NCBI GenBank assembly: GCA_020633465.1
Contig: JACKDN010000008.1
Location: forward strand, 248,001-312,000
DNA from: Myxococcales bacterium
GTDB taxonomy: Bacteria > Myxococcota_A > Bradymonadia > UBA7976 > UBA1532
Reading direction: 5' to 3'
DNA: 64,000 nucleotides
In this document: one piece after another, positions 35,868 to 45,048 of the stretch
How the letters are laid out: every line of letters starts with the position of its first letter
Numbering within the stretch: position 1 is the stretch's first letter
Translations under genes and position numbers: made by a program
The notes under the pieces: model-generated
Told to the model about the DNA's origin: nothing
The model's database searches: none
Seen by the model: only the letters and a program-made list of their open reading frames with translations

Positions 35868-37920
35868 GCCCGGCCCACCGCAGCCGGTGCACCTCGACCG
35901 GCTCGGCCACGCCCTTCACCTGCATCGCGCCCACCGGCTCGAGCGGCGCCTCGACCGCCGCCCGCACCGCGCCGCTGACCAGCACCTGCCCCGCGTCCGC
36001 CTTGCTGCACAGGCGGCTGGCCAGGTTCACCGCGTCGCCGATGGCGGTGTACTCGAGCCGCTGCGCCGACCCGATGTTGCCCACCACCACGTCGCCGGTC
36101 GCGACCCCGATGCCCGTGTGCACCGGCGCCAGCCCGCGCGTCGCGCGCTCGGCGTTCCACGCGTCGAGCGCCCGCATGATGTCGGCGCACGCGTCGACGG
36201 CGCGCTGCGCGTGGTCGGGCTGGTCCATGGGCGCCCCGAACCAGCACAGCATCGCGTCGCCCATGAACTTGTCGACCACCCCCTCGCGCCGCACCACCGC
36301 CTCGACCAGGATGGCGAAGTAGTCGTTCAGCAGCGCGACCACGTCCTCGGCGCCCAGCGCCTCGGTCAGCGCGGTGTAGCCGCGGATGTCGCTGATCACC
36401 ACGGTCAGCGGTCGCAGCTCGCCCGACAGCCGCACCTCGCCCGCGTCGAGCAGCGTCTCGACCACCTGCGAGGCCATGTAGCGGCCGAACATGCCGCGCA
36501 GCCGCTCGCGCTCGTCGAGGCCCCGCGCCATGTCGTTGATGGCCCGCCCCAGCGCCGCGACCTCGTCGTCGCCGCGCACCTCGACGCGCACCGAGAAGTC
36601 CCCCGTGCCCACGCGATCGGCCGCCTCGGCGATGGCCGCGATGGGCCGCGCGACGCCCCGGGCGAGGACGAAGGCCAGCAGGAACGCCACCGCGATGCCC
36701 GCCAGCCCGAACACCACCTGCTGCAGCGCCTCGGTGCGCAGCGCCGCGATCAACCCGCCCACCTCGGCGTCGGCCTGCAGCACCGCGATCACCGCGCCGT
36801 CGGCGTCGAACAGCGGCGCCCAGGCCGAGATCCAGGTGCCGTGCGCGTCGTCGTAGGGCCCCTCGGCCCCCGGCTGGCCGCGCTCGAACGTCGCCGCCAT
36901 GCCGGGCCGCAGCTCGTAGGGATCGCCCACGAACGGGGTCTCGTTGGTCATCACCACGAACCGCGTCATCGAGCCGTCCCGGCGCAGGGTGTAGACCGGC
37001 GAGTCGAGGCCGGCGGCCTCCTTGACCGCCCGCAGCGCGTCGCGCAGGCGCCGAAAGTCCTCGCTGCCCGCGGCGCCGGTGGCGGCGACGCGCCGGTGCG
37101 CCGCCGGGTCGAGCTGGTGCACGCCGACGCGCACCGCGGTGGCCAGCCGATCCTCGATGCGCTGCACGGCCGCCGCCCGGTCCGAGCGGTAGTTGAGGAC
37201 GCCGGCGACGCCGACCGCCAGCACCACCGCCGCCGATCCGGCCCAGCCGATGCGCAGCGCCAACGAGCCGGCCAGCAGGCGACCGACGCCGCCCCCCCAC
37301 GCCCGTCGGGCCGCCGGCGCCGCGGCGCCGAGCAGCGCGCCGAGCAACCCGAGCAGCGCCGTCCACAGCCAGGCGCGCCGTCGCTCGACCAGCAGATCGT
37401 CGGCCGGCCGATCCACCGACACCAGCGCCTCGACCCGCCCGTCGGCGCCCCGCACCGGCGCGTAGCCCGACACCCAGCGCCCGTGATCGTCGCCGTACAG
37501 GCCGCTGTGCGCGCGCGCCGCCCCCTCGAAGACGGCCACCATCGGCCGCCGCAGCGAATAGGGCTCGCCCACGAAGGGCGTCGCGTTGGTCATCACCACG
37601 AAGCGCGTCACGTCGCCGTCGCGGCGCAGCGTGTAGACGGGCGAGCGCAGCCGGTGCCGGTCGACGACGGTGCGCAGGTGGTGGCGGATGGTCTCGAAGG
37701 CGGCGCCCTCGGCGTCGGCCGGGCCGCGCACCCGGGCGTGGAGGGCGGCGTCGACGCCGGCGGCCGCCTCGGCGGCGATGGCCGCCAACGCCGCGCCGTG
37801 CGCGTCGATGGTGGCGCGCACGCGGGCGTGCAGGGCGAGGCCGCCGGCGACGCTCAGGGCGAGCGCGCCGACGACGCACCACAGCAGCGTGCGGCGAGCT
37901 TGGCCAGAGGCAGGCGACAT
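35860..37920 (-). CDS. Adenylate/guanylate cyclase with duplicated periplasmic sensor and HAMP domain
   Basis: 686 residues. The sensor module appears twice: residues ~92-170 and ~305-385 share SPVYTLRRDG, TRFVVMTN-x-TPFVG-x-PY and GxY(G/D)D-x-HG-x-W. Transmembrane segments lie at ~11-32, between the two sensors and at ~395. A HAMP domain follows (ARGVARPIAAIAEAADRVGT), then a class III cyclase domain with VVISDIRGYTALTE (metal-binding Asp), KFMGDAMLCWFG and GDAVNLASRL. The likely product is cAMP; specificity cannot be settled by eye. The start is an ATG with GGGG upstream. Confidence 0.88.
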   Translation of the reverse strand: MSPASGQARRTLLWCVVGALALSVAGGLALHARVRATIDAHGAALAAIAAEAAAGVDAALHARVRGPADAEGAAFETIRHHLRTVVDRHRLRSPVYTLRRDGDVTRFVVMTNATPFVGEPYSLRRPMVAVFEGAARAHSGLYGDDHGRWVSGYAPVRGADGRVEALVSVDRPADDLLVERRRAWLWTALLGLLGALLGAAAPAARRAWGGGVGRLLAGSLALRIGWAGSAAVVLAVGVAGVLNYRSDRAAAVQRIEDRLATAVRVGVHQLDPAAHRRVAATGAAGSEDFRRLRDALRAVKEAAGLDSPVYTLRRDGSMTRFVVMTNETPFVGDPYELRPGMAATFERGQPGAEGPYDDAHGTWISAWAPLFDADGAVIAVLQADAEVGGLIAALRTEALQQVVFGLAGIAVAFLLAFVLARGVARPIAAIAEAADRVGTGDFSVRVEVRGDDEVAALGRAINDMARGLDERERLRGMFGRYMASQVVETLLDAGEVRLSGELRPLTVVISDIRGYTALTEALGAEDVVALLNDYFAILVEAVVRREGVVDKFMGDAMLCWFGAPMDQPDHAQRAVDACADIMRALDAWNAERATRGLAPVHTGIGVATGDVVVGNIGSAQRLEYTAIGDAVNLASRLCSKADAGQVLVSGAVRAAVEAPLEPVGAMQVKGVAEPVEVHRLRWAGPS

Positions 37921-37991
37921 GGGACCCCGTTCGGCGTCCCGTCGAGTAGACCGCGTCGTGGGCGCCCGCGCAACACGGCGCCCGGTCGGGA

Positions 37992-38717
37992 TCAGCCGCG
38001 CGCGGCCAGCCAGCCGACGAGGTCGTCGGCGCCGCCGAGGTGCTTGCCGTCGACGAACACCTGCGGCGTCGTCTGCTGCGGCGACAGGGCGCGCAGGCGG
38101 TTGGGCGTCGCGGCCAGCTCGTCGTAGGCCAGGCCGGCCTCGGCCAGCGCCTTCTTCGCGCGCGTGCAGTGGCCGCAGCCCGGCTTGGTGAACAGCAGGA
38201 TGGCCGGCGGCGGCGCGGCGTCGGGGGCGATGTGGCGCAGCATGGTGTCGGCGTCGCTGACGTGGAAGGGATCGCCGGGCTCGTCGGGCTCGACGAACAT
38301 CTTCTCGACGACGCCGTCGCGCACCAGCATCGAGTAGCGCCACGAGCGCTTGCCGAAGCCCAGGTCGCTCTTGTCGACCAGCATGCCCATCTTCTCGGTG
38401 AAGGCCCCGTTGCCGTCGGGCACGAACGTGATGGCGTCGGCGTCCTGGTCGGCCTGCCAGGCCTCCATGACGAAGCCGTCGTTCACCGAGATGCAGACGA
38501 TGTCGTCGACCCCGTGCGCCGCGAACACCGGCGCCAGCTCGTTGTAGCGCGGCACGTGCGAGGACGAGCAGGTGGGCGTGTAGGCCCCGGGCAGCGAGAA
38601 CACCACCACGGTCTTGCCGGCGAACAGATCGGCGGTGGTGTACTGCAGCCACTCACCGTCCTTGCGGGCCTTGAAGGTCACCTCGGGCACGCGCTGGCCC
38701 TCGCGGTTCTCGAACAT
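37992..38717 (-). CDS. Peroxiredoxin-glutaredoxin fusion (Prx5/Grx hybrid)
   Basis: 241 residues, ATG after AGGAG. Residues 1-165 are a Prx5-type peroxiredoxin with peroxidatic Cys50 in GAYTPTCSSSHVPRY. Residues ~172-241 are a glutaredoxin with C181-G-H-C184 and the cis-Pro motif TTPQVFVDG. Hybrids of this kind reduce peroxides with glutathione, the Grx domain recycling the Prx Cys. It sits 166 bp downstream of a sigma-54 activator gene and has a good -24/-12 promoter, so it is probably that activator's target. Confidence 0.95.
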   Translation of the reverse strand: MFENREGQRVPEVTFKARKDGEWLQYTTADLFAGKTVVVFSLPGAYTPTCSSSHVPRYNELAPVFAAHGVDDIVCISVNDGFVMEAWQADQDADAITFVPDGNGAFTEKMGMLVDKSDLGFGKRSWRYSMLVRDGVVEKMFVEPDEPGDPFHVSDADTMLRHIAPDAAPPPAILLFTKPGCGHCTRAKKALAEAGLAYDELAATPNRLRALSPQQTTPQVFVDGKHLGGADDLVGWLAARG

Positions 38718-38774
38718 CGGTCACTCCTGCGGTTTGGCGGGCGGGGACGCCCATCGGGTTCGCGGCCCACCATG

Positions 38775-38790
38775 AGCACGGTGCGTGCCA
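38775..38790 (-). promoter_or_regulatory. Sigma-54 (-24/-12) promoter of the peroxiredoxin gene
   Basis: On the minus strand TGGCACGCACCGTGCT fits the consensus TGGCAC-N5-TTGCW except for one base in the -12 part. It lies 58 nt before the peroxiredoxin ATG, between the activator gene and its presumed target. Confidence 0.72.
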
Positions 38791-38883
38791 GCGGACAATC
38801 GGCAATTTTTCGGTGCGGCGGGAACCACGACGACGTCTTTTCGTTGCCGGCGCACCGATATTTCGTTCCACACCGACACCGCG

Positions 38884-40410
38884 TCACTTCAAGCCGTGCT
38901 TCTTCAGCTTGCTCTGCAGCGTCGTCGGCTTCAGCCCCAGCAGCTCGGCGGCGCCGCCCGCGCCGTAGATGCGGCCCTCGGCGCGCGCCAGCGCCGCCTC
39001 GAGGTGCCGCCGCTCGTTCTCGGCGAAGGAGGCGAACCGCCCGCTCGGGGGCCGCGCGCCGGCCGCCGACGCGTCCACCGCCGGCGCGACGCCGAAGTCG
39101 TCGGGCCCCAGCTCGCCCCGCGGGCACACGATGGTGGCGCGCTCGACCGCGTTGACCAGCTCGCGCACGTTGCCCGGCCAGGGCCGCCGGCGCAGCGCCT
39201 CGACCGCCGCCTCGCTCAGCGTCCACGGGCCCCGGTGGGCGTCCACCCGGCGCGCCAGCAGCGCCTCGGCGATGGCCGGCACGTCCTCGACCCGCGCCCG
39301 CAGCGGCGGCACGGTCAGCGGGAACACCGCCAGCCGGTAGTAGAGATCCTCGCGAAAGCGCCCCGCCCGCACCGCCTGCTCGAGGTCGACGTGGGTGGCC
39401 GCGATGACGCGGACGTCCACCTTCACCGTGCGATCCGATCCCACCGGCTCGAAGGTGCCCTCCTGCAGCACGCGCAGCAGCCGCGCCTGCGCGCCGGACG
39501 CCATGTCGCCGATCTCGTCGAGCAGCAGCGTACCGCCGTTGGCGGCCATGAAGCGCCCGGGCCGGTCGCGCGTGGCGCCGCTGAAGGCGCCCTTCACGTG
39601 CCCGAACAGCTCGCTCTCGACCAGATCGGGCGGCAGCGCGGCGCTGTTGAGCGTGACGAAGGGGCCGTCGGCGCGCCGGCTCCACGCGTGCAGCGCGCGC
39701 GCGAGCAGCTCCTTGCCGGTGCCCGTCTCGCCGCGCACCAGCACCGGCGTGTCGGTGGCGGCCACCAGGCGGGCCAGCCGCAGCAGCTCGGCCATCGCCG
39801 GCGCGCGCGTGCCCTCGAGCAGGCGCACCGCGTCGGGGTGGCCCGCCTCGGACTGCAGCACCCGCGAGCGCTCCTCCGCCTGGCGCCGCACCCGGTCGAG
39901 CAGCGCCGCCTGCTCGGCGAACAGCATCGCCAGCGAGACGATCTGGCCGTACACGCCGGCCAGCATCAGCGTCTCGTCGGGGTACACGTGGCAGACGGCG
40001 CGGTCGAAGGTGATCAGGCCGAGCGTGCGGTCGCCCGAGTACAGCGGCACCACCATGCAGCTGTGGCCGGGCGGCAGGTCGAGGATGCCGTCGTAGGGAT
40101 CGCCCTCGTCGCTGTGATGGTGGTGGGCCTCGAGCGCCACCGGGCGCCGCGTCTCGAGGGCGCGGCGCACGGTCGGGAAGCGGCGCAGGTCGAGGCTGTG
40201 CGCGGCGATGCGCGCGTCGGCCAGCGGCCCGTCGGTGGCGCGCACGGCCGCGCGGTCGCCGTCGATGACGTAGACCGCCGCGAGATCGTAGGGCACCACC
40301 GGGCGCAGCGACGCCAGGGCCAGGCGCAGCACGTCGTCGAGGCGGGTCGGGTGAGAGGCCAGCTCGGCCAGGGCGCGCAGATCGCGGGTGGTGTCGACCA
40401 GATCGGGCAT
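38884..40410 (-). CDS. Sigma-54-dependent activator with N-terminal GAF domain (NorR-like layout)
   Basis: 508 residues, ATG after GAGGAG. Residues ~1-170 are a GAF-type sensor (PYDLAAVYVIDGDRAAV, then GHSCMVVPLYSGDRTLGLITF). The AAA+ domain (~195-430) has Walker A GETGTGKE, the sigma-54 contact loop GAFSGAT (variant of GAFTGA) and Walker B GGTLLLDEIGDM. A Fis-type HTH ends the protein (GAAELLGLKPTTLQSKLKKHG). The layout matches NorR/FhlA-like regulators. The adjacent peroxiredoxin with a -24/-12 promoter suggests a redox or NO/peroxide signal, which is inference. Confidence 0.93.
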   Translation of the reverse strand: MPDLVDTTRDLRALAELASHPTRLDDVLRLALASLRPVVPYDLAAVYVIDGDRAAVRATDGPLADARIAAHSLDLRRFPTVRRALETRRPVALEAHHHHSDEGDPYDGILDLPPGHSCMVVPLYSGDRTLGLITFDRAVCHVYPDETLMLAGVYGQIVSLAMLFAEQAALLDRVRRQAEERSRVLQSEAGHPDAVRLLEGTRAPAMAELLRLARLVAATDTPVLVRGETGTGKELLARALHAWSRRADGPFVTLNSAALPPDLVESELFGHVKGAFSGATRDRPGRFMAANGGTLLLDEIGDMASGAQARLLRVLQEGTFEPVGSDRTVKVDVRVIAATHVDLEQAVRAGRFREDLYYRLAVFPLTVPPLRARVEDVPAIAEALLARRVDAHRGPWTLSEAAVEALRRRPWPGNVRELVNAVERATIVCPRGELGPDDFGVAPAVDASAAGARPPSGRFASFAENERRHLEAALARAEGRIYGAGGAAELLGLKPTTLQSKLKKHGLK

Positions 40411-40557
40411 CGCCGGCTCCTCGGTGGATCGAAGGACGCCGCGCACCGGCCGGGCGTCGCACCGAATTTTCGTCGACGGCGCCCTCGATTGCACGGATGC
40501 GGCGCGGGGCGCACATCGCGTAGGCTGAGCGCTGGGGGGCCCGCGGGGAGGTGCAGC

Positions 40558-43500
40558 GTGCGCGCAGGTCGGATCGCGGCCATCGGTGGTCTGCTGATCG
40601 TGCTCACCGGCTGCGAGCCGCCGCCCGAGGACGAGGCCGCACCCGAGGCCGCCGTCGACCTCGATCGCGGCGCCCCCGACGCCCGGCCACCCCGCCCGGA
40701 CGCCGCGCCGCCGCCCGCGGACGACTTCGGCGACCCGTGCACCGCCTCCACCGACTGCCGCAGCGGGTTCTGCATCGTCACCGACGACGCGCAGAGCCGC
40801 GCGTGTACGCGGCCCTGCGGCGGCGACACCGACTGCCCGGCCGACTGGCTGTGTCGGCAGGTGACCAACGCCGAGGCCGACGTCACCTTCATCTGCGTGC
40901 CCCGCGAGACGCCCTGCGGCGGCGCCGATCTGCAGACCGATCCCGCGCACTGCGGCGCCTGCGGGCGCGCCTGCGAACGCCCGGGCGCCCGGCCGGCCTG
41001 CGCGGACGGCGCGTGCGTCGACGGGCTCTGCCTGCCCGGGCTGCACGACGTCGACGGCGACGCCGCGAACGGCTGCGAGTACGCCTGCACCGCCACCCTG
41101 AACGGCGTCGAGGCCTGCGACGCCATCGACAACGACTGCGACGGGCGCGTCGACGAGGGCGTCGACCTGGCAGCCGACCCGGCCCACTGCGGCGCCTGCA
41201 ACCGGGCCTGCGCGCCGCCGAACGCGCAGGGCGTCTGCCGCGACGGCGCCTGCGCGGTCGCCGCCTGCGCCGAGGGCTTCGCGGACGCCGACGGCGCCGC
41301 GGGCAACGGCTGCGAGCAGGTGCTGTGCCAGCCGGACGACACGCCCGAGACCTGCGACGGCGCCGACGACGACTGCGACGGGGTCGTCGACGAGGGCTTC
41401 GACCTGCAGACCGACGCCGCCCACTGTGGCGGCTGCGATCGCCCCTGCGCGCCCGCGAACGCCGAGGGCGTCTGCACCGCGGGCGTCTGCTCGGTCGCGG
41501 CCTGCGCCGCCGGCCACCTCGACCTCGACGGCCGGCCCGAGAACGGCTGCGAGTACGCCTGCGCGCCGGTCGCCGCCGACGACGCCACCTGCGACGCGCG
41601 CGACGACGACTGCGACGGCGCCGTCGACGAGGACGTGGATCTCGCCGCCGATCCCGCCCACTGCGGCGCCTGCGGCGTGGGCTGCGCGCGCCCGGCGGCC
41701 ACCACCGCCTGCGCCGACGGCCGCTGCGTGCTGCTGGCCTGCGACGACGGGCACCGCGACGAGGACGGCGACCTCGCCAACGGCTGCGAGGTGGGCTGCG
41801 TACCCGCCGCCGAGGCCTGCAACGACGTCGACGACGACTGTGATGGCGCGATCGACGAGGGCTTCGATCTCACCGCCGACCCCGACCACTGCGGCGGCTG
41901 CGATCTCGCCTGCGCCTTCGCCGACGCCGAGGCGCGGTGCGTCGACGGCGCCTGCGTCCTGGGCCCTTGCGCCCGCGGCGCCATCGACCTCGACGGCGAT
42001 CCGGCCAACGGCTGCGAGTACCTGTGCGTGCCCACGCTCGACGGCGCCGAGGCCTGCGACACCATCGACAACGACTGCGACGGCGCCGTCGACGAGGCCA
42101 CCGACCTGGCCGGCGACCTCGAACACTGCGGCGCCTGCGGTCGCCGCTGCGCGCCGCCCAACGCCGAGGGCGCGTGCGTCGAGGGCGCCTGCACCATCGC
42201 CGCGTGCCGCGGCACCTTCCGCGACGCCGACGGCGATCCGACCAACGGCTGCGAGGACGGCTGCACCCCGTCGAACGGCGGCGTCGAGGTGTGCGACGGC
42301 GTCGACGACGACTGCGACCGGCAGGTGGACGAGGGCTTCGACCTGCAGTCCGACCTCGCCCACTGCGGCGCCTGCGACCGCGCCTGCGACCCCGCCGCCG
42401 CCGAGGGGCGGTGCGTGGCCGGCGTCTGCACCGTGGCCGAGTGCGCCCCGGGCTTCGTCGACCTCGACGGCCTGGCGGCCAACGGCTGCGAGTACGCCTG
42501 CGAAGCGAGCGGCGACGAGGTGTGCAACGCCGCAGACGACGACTGCGACGGGGCCCTCGACGAGGGCTTCGACCTGCAGCGCGACCCCTCGCACTGCGGC
42601 GCCTGCGACGCCGCCTGCGCCTTCGACCAGGCCGACGCCGCCTGCCAGGCCGGGCGCTGCGTGTTGACGCTGTGCCGCGCCGGCTTCGTGGATCTCGACG
42701 CCGATCCGGCCAACGGCTGCGAGTGCGCGGTCGAGCCCGAGGTCTGCAACGCCGCGGACGACGACTGCGATGGCCGCACCGACGAGGGCTTCGATCTGGC
42801 AAGCGATCCCGCCCACTGCGGCGCCTGCGGCCGCGTCTGCGATCTGCCCGGCGCCACCGCCGCCTGCGTCAACCGCCAGTGCCGCGTCGACGTCTGCACC
42901 GGCGGCCGCGTCGACCTCGACGGCGATCCCGCCAACGGCTGCGAGTGCGTCCCCGCCCCCGAGGCCTGCAACGCCGCCGACGACGACTGCGATGGCCGCA
43001 CCGACGAGGGCTTCGACCTGCAGGGCGATCCCGCCCACTGCGGCGCCTGCGGCCGAATCTGCGACCTGCCCGACGCGACCGCCGGCTGCGCCCTGGGCGC
43101 CTGCACCCTCGTCGACTGCGCCGACGGCTTCGTGGACGCCGACGAGGATCCGGCGAACGGCTGCGAGGTCGACTGCGCGCAGGGGCCCGCGCCCGGCTGC
43201 CCCGTCGACGTCCCCTACCCCGGGACCTACGACCTGACGCCGGCGATCGCCTACAGCTGCGTCGACGTCTTCGTCGGCGAGACCGCCTACAGCCTGGCCA
43301 TGAACGCGGTCACCTTCGCGCTGGCCGGCGCCGATCTCACCGCGGCCGGCGCGCCGACCGCCCTGCGGCAGTCGCCCGCGCCGGACGACGGCACCTTCCG
43401 CCTCACCGGCACCATCCCGGGCGGCCCCTTCGGCTGCACCGAGGGCTACACGCTGGTCGGCGGCTTCGACGACGCCGATCACTGGCAGGGCGTGCTCGAG

Positions 43501-43578
43501 CTCCGCTTCACCGGCGACGCCTGCGCCTTCACGACCTGCACGAACCGCGACTTCGTGGTCAGCGGCGCCCGGCGCTGA
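40558..43578 (+). CDS. MopE-like Cys-rich repeat lipoprotein
   Basis: A GTG at 40558 follows GGGGAGG; lipoprotein signal GGLLIVLTGC. In 1,006 residues there are nine copies of a MopE-type motif such as CDAIDNDCDGRVDEG, each followed by DL-x2-DPAHCGAC and an NGCE-ending segment, giving ~68-residue units. In known proteins this motif is a putative metal-binding, surface-exposed repeat. The last ~120 residues lack repeats and end in a small beta domain (PYPGTYDLTPAIAYSC, then CAFTTCTNRDFVVSG). It is divergent from the sigma-54 activator gene. Confidence 0.88.
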   Translation: MRAGRIAAIGGLLIVLTGCEPPPEDEAAPEAAVDLDRGAPDARPPRPDAAPPPADDFGDPCTASTDCRSGFCIVTDDAQSRACTRPCGGDTDCPADWLCRQVTNAEADVTFICVPRETPCGGADLQTDPAHCGACGRACERPGARPACADGACVDGLCLPGLHDVDGDAANGCEYACTATLNGVEACDAIDNDCDGRVDEGVDLAADPAHCGACNRACAPPNAQGVCRDGACAVAACAEGFADADGAAGNGCEQVLCQPDDTPETCDGADDDCDGVVDEGFDLQTDAAHCGGCDRPCAPANAEGVCTAGVCSVAACAAGHLDLDGRPENGCEYACAPVAADDATCDARDDDCDGAVDEDVDLAADPAHCGACGVGCARPAATTACADGRCVLLACDDGHRDEDGDLANGCEVGCVPAAEACNDVDDDCDGAIDEGFDLTADPDHCGGCDLACAFADAEARCVDGACVLGPCARGAIDLDGDPANGCEYLCVPTLDGAEACDTIDNDCDGAVDEATDLAGDLEHCGACGRRCAPPNAEGACVEGACTIAACRGTFRDADGDPTNGCEDGCTPSNGGVEVCDGVDDDCDRQVDEGFDLQSDLAHCGACDRACDPAAAEGRCVAGVCTVAECAPGFVDLDGLAANGCEYACEASGDEVCNAADDDCDGALDEGFDLQRDPSHCGACDAACAFDQADAACQAGRCVLTLCRAGFVDLDADPANGCECAVEPEVCNAADDDCDGRTDEGFDLASDPAHCGACGRVCDLPGATAACVNRQCRVDVCTGGRVDLDGDPANGCECVPAPEACNAADDDCDGRTDEGFDLQGDPAHCGACGRICDLPDATAGCALGACTLVDCADGFVDADEDPANGCEVDCAQGPAPGCPVDVPYPGTYDLTPAIAYSCVDVFVGETAYSLAMNAVTFALAGADLTAAGAPTALRQSPAPDDGTFRLTGTIPGGPFGCTEGYTLVGGFDDADHWQGVLELRFTGDACAFTTCTNRDFVVSGARR

Positions 43579-43596
43579 CCGCCGCGCCGCTCCCCC

Positions 43597-44010
43597 TCAT
43601 GCGCCCAGCCACCGCCAGCCGCGCTCGCGGCCGAAGTGCGTGCACTCGAAGGGCACCGCCACCCCACGCAGCGGCGCCCACTTCGACACCGCCCCGGTGA
43701 CCCCGCCGAGCTGCTTGCCGCTGTGCAGGCCGAGCAGCGCCTTCGCCTCGCTGGCGGTCAGCGTGCCGCGGGACTCGAGCAGGTCGAGGAAGCGCCGCGA
43801 CCGCGTGGGCAGGCCGTCGGCGAAGGCGCGGTAGGCGTCGCTGGTGGGCGGGACGGCGGGCGCCGGGGGCGGCGTCGCGTCGCGCGGGGGCGCGAGGTCG
43901 AGCGCGCCCCCGGCCTGGGCCGCGTGCAAGGCCATCGACAACGCGGCCGTCGCGCGCGCCACAGCCGGGTGACGCAGGTGTTCCAAGGGGACCGTGATCT
44001 GCAGCGCCAT
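43597..44010 (-). CDS. Small protein with the unnamed K-W-A-P domain
   Basis: The ATG at 44010 is chosen because GGAGG lies 5 nt upstream and the resulting N-terminus (ALQITVPLEHLRHPAVARAT) matches that of the adjacent paralogue; an ATG at 44022 is in frame. 137 residues: an N-terminal helical part, a Pro/Ala linker, then the ~75-residue domain (RFLDLLESRGTLTASEAKAL, GKQLGGVTGAVSKWAPLRG, final WRWLG). It has no signal peptide, so is cytoplasmic. Function unknown. Confidence 0.75.
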   Translation of the reverse strand: MALQITVPLEHLRHPAVARATAALSMALHAAQAGGALDLAPPRDATPPPAPAVPPTSDAYRAFADGLPTRSRRFLDLLESRGTLTASEAKALLGLHSGKQLGGVTGAVSKWAPLRGVAVPFECTHFGRERGWRWLGA

Positions 44011-44151
44011 CGCCGCCTCCATCGTGGTGGACGGCTGTTCGACCAGCGCCCGCCGACGAAGTCACATGGAAGCACGATCAGGGGAGGCGGGGCCGGCGGC
44101 GCGCGAGGCGGGCAGCGGGCGGGGCGTCCGGGCCGGACGCCCCCGGGCATG

Positions 44152-44994
44152 TCAGGCAGGCCAGCGGTAGCGCTTCCCCTCCGGGGTGCGCTCGTCCTCG
44201 AAGGGGCGCTCGATGCCCAGGTCGCGGCCGATGCGCTTGATGGGCTCGAGCACCGCGCCCAGCTGGCGCGAGCGCTCGAAGCCGAACAGCTCGAGGGCCT
44301 GCTGCGTGTCCATCGAGCCCTGCTTGCGCAGCGCCCGCATGAACCGCGCGGCCTGCTCGGGCAGCGCGTCGAGGAAGCTGTCGATGTCGGCCGCGCGCAG
44401 CACCCGATCCTCGGGCGGCGCCACGTCGCGGGCCGGCCGCCGCCGGATGGGCGCGGGAGCGCTGGCCGGGGCCGCCTGGCTGGCGTCCTTGGGACCCGTC
44501 CAGCGCCAGGCGCGCTCGCCGTTGAGGGTGATGGTCTCGTAGGGGATCTCGAGGCCGCGGCGCGGCGCCCACTTGGCGATGGCCCCGGTGACGCCGCCGA
44601 GCTGCTTGCCGCTCGACAGCTCGAGCGCGTCGATGGCCCGCGACCGCGTCACCGTCTCTTCCCGCTGAACCAGGTTCAGGAAACGCTGCGACCGCAGCGG
44701 CAGGGCGGCGACGAAGTCCTCGAAGGACATGGGCTTGATCTCGGCCGGATCCGGACCGCTCGAGGCTGCGCGCGGGGCGGGCGCGGGTGCCGGCGCGGCC
44801 GGCTTCGGCGCCTTGGCCTTGGGCGGGGCGGGCCGCGCCGGTGCGGCGGGCGCGGCCTCGACCACCCGGGCGGCGGGGGCGGGCGCCGTCGCACCGCCGA
44901 GGGCCACGGACAGCGCCTGCATGAGGTCGGCGACGGCGGCAGCCACCGAGGGCTGCCGAAGCGTCTCGAGGTCGATGTCGAAGGTGATTCCCAT
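44152..44994 (-). CDS. Protein with two copies of the unnamed K-W-A-P domain
   Basis: 280 residues from an ATG with AGGAG upstream and a plausible promoter 26 nt before. The N-terminus (GITFDIDLETLRQPSVAAAV) is shared with the neighbour. After an Ala/Pro-rich linker come one strong domain copy (~95-175: RFLNLVQREETVTRSRAIDA, GKQLGGVTGAIAKWAPRRG, RAWRWTG) and a second, more diverged copy (~205-280: FLDALPEQAARFMRALRKQG, final RYRWPA). It lies 141 bp upstream of the shorter paralogue on the same strand. Unknown function; cytoplasmic. Confidence 0.78.
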   Translation of the reverse strand: MGITFDIDLETLRQPSVAAAVADLMQALSVALGGATAPAPAARVVEAAPAAPARPAPPKAKAPKPAAPAPAPAPRAASSGPDPAEIKPMSFEDFVAALPLRSQRFLNLVQREETVTRSRAIDALELSSGKQLGGVTGAIAKWAPRRGLEIPYETITLNGERAWRWTGPKDASQAAPASAPAPIRRRPARDVAPPEDRVLRAADIDSFLDALPEQAARFMRALRKQGSMDTQQALELFGFERSRQLGAVLEPIKRIGRDLGIERPFEDERTPEGKRYRWPA

Positions 44995-45019
44995 GGTGCT
45001 CCTGCTTTCGGTGCGGAAC

Positions 45020-45048
45020 GATGTACGAAACAGTCTAGGCCCCGTCAA
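45020..45048 (-). promoter_or_regulatory. Putative promoter of the two-domain gene
   Basis: On the minus strand TTGACG (45048-45043), 17 nt, then TACATC (45025-45020), ahead of an AGGAG site and ATG at 44994. The -10 match is weak. Confidence 0.45.

Noticed and set aside
37921..38652. N-terminal extension of the cyclase to 38652
   Set aside because: That part overlaps the peroxiredoxin gene in another frame; the ATG at 37920 starts directly at the membrane-anchored sensor.
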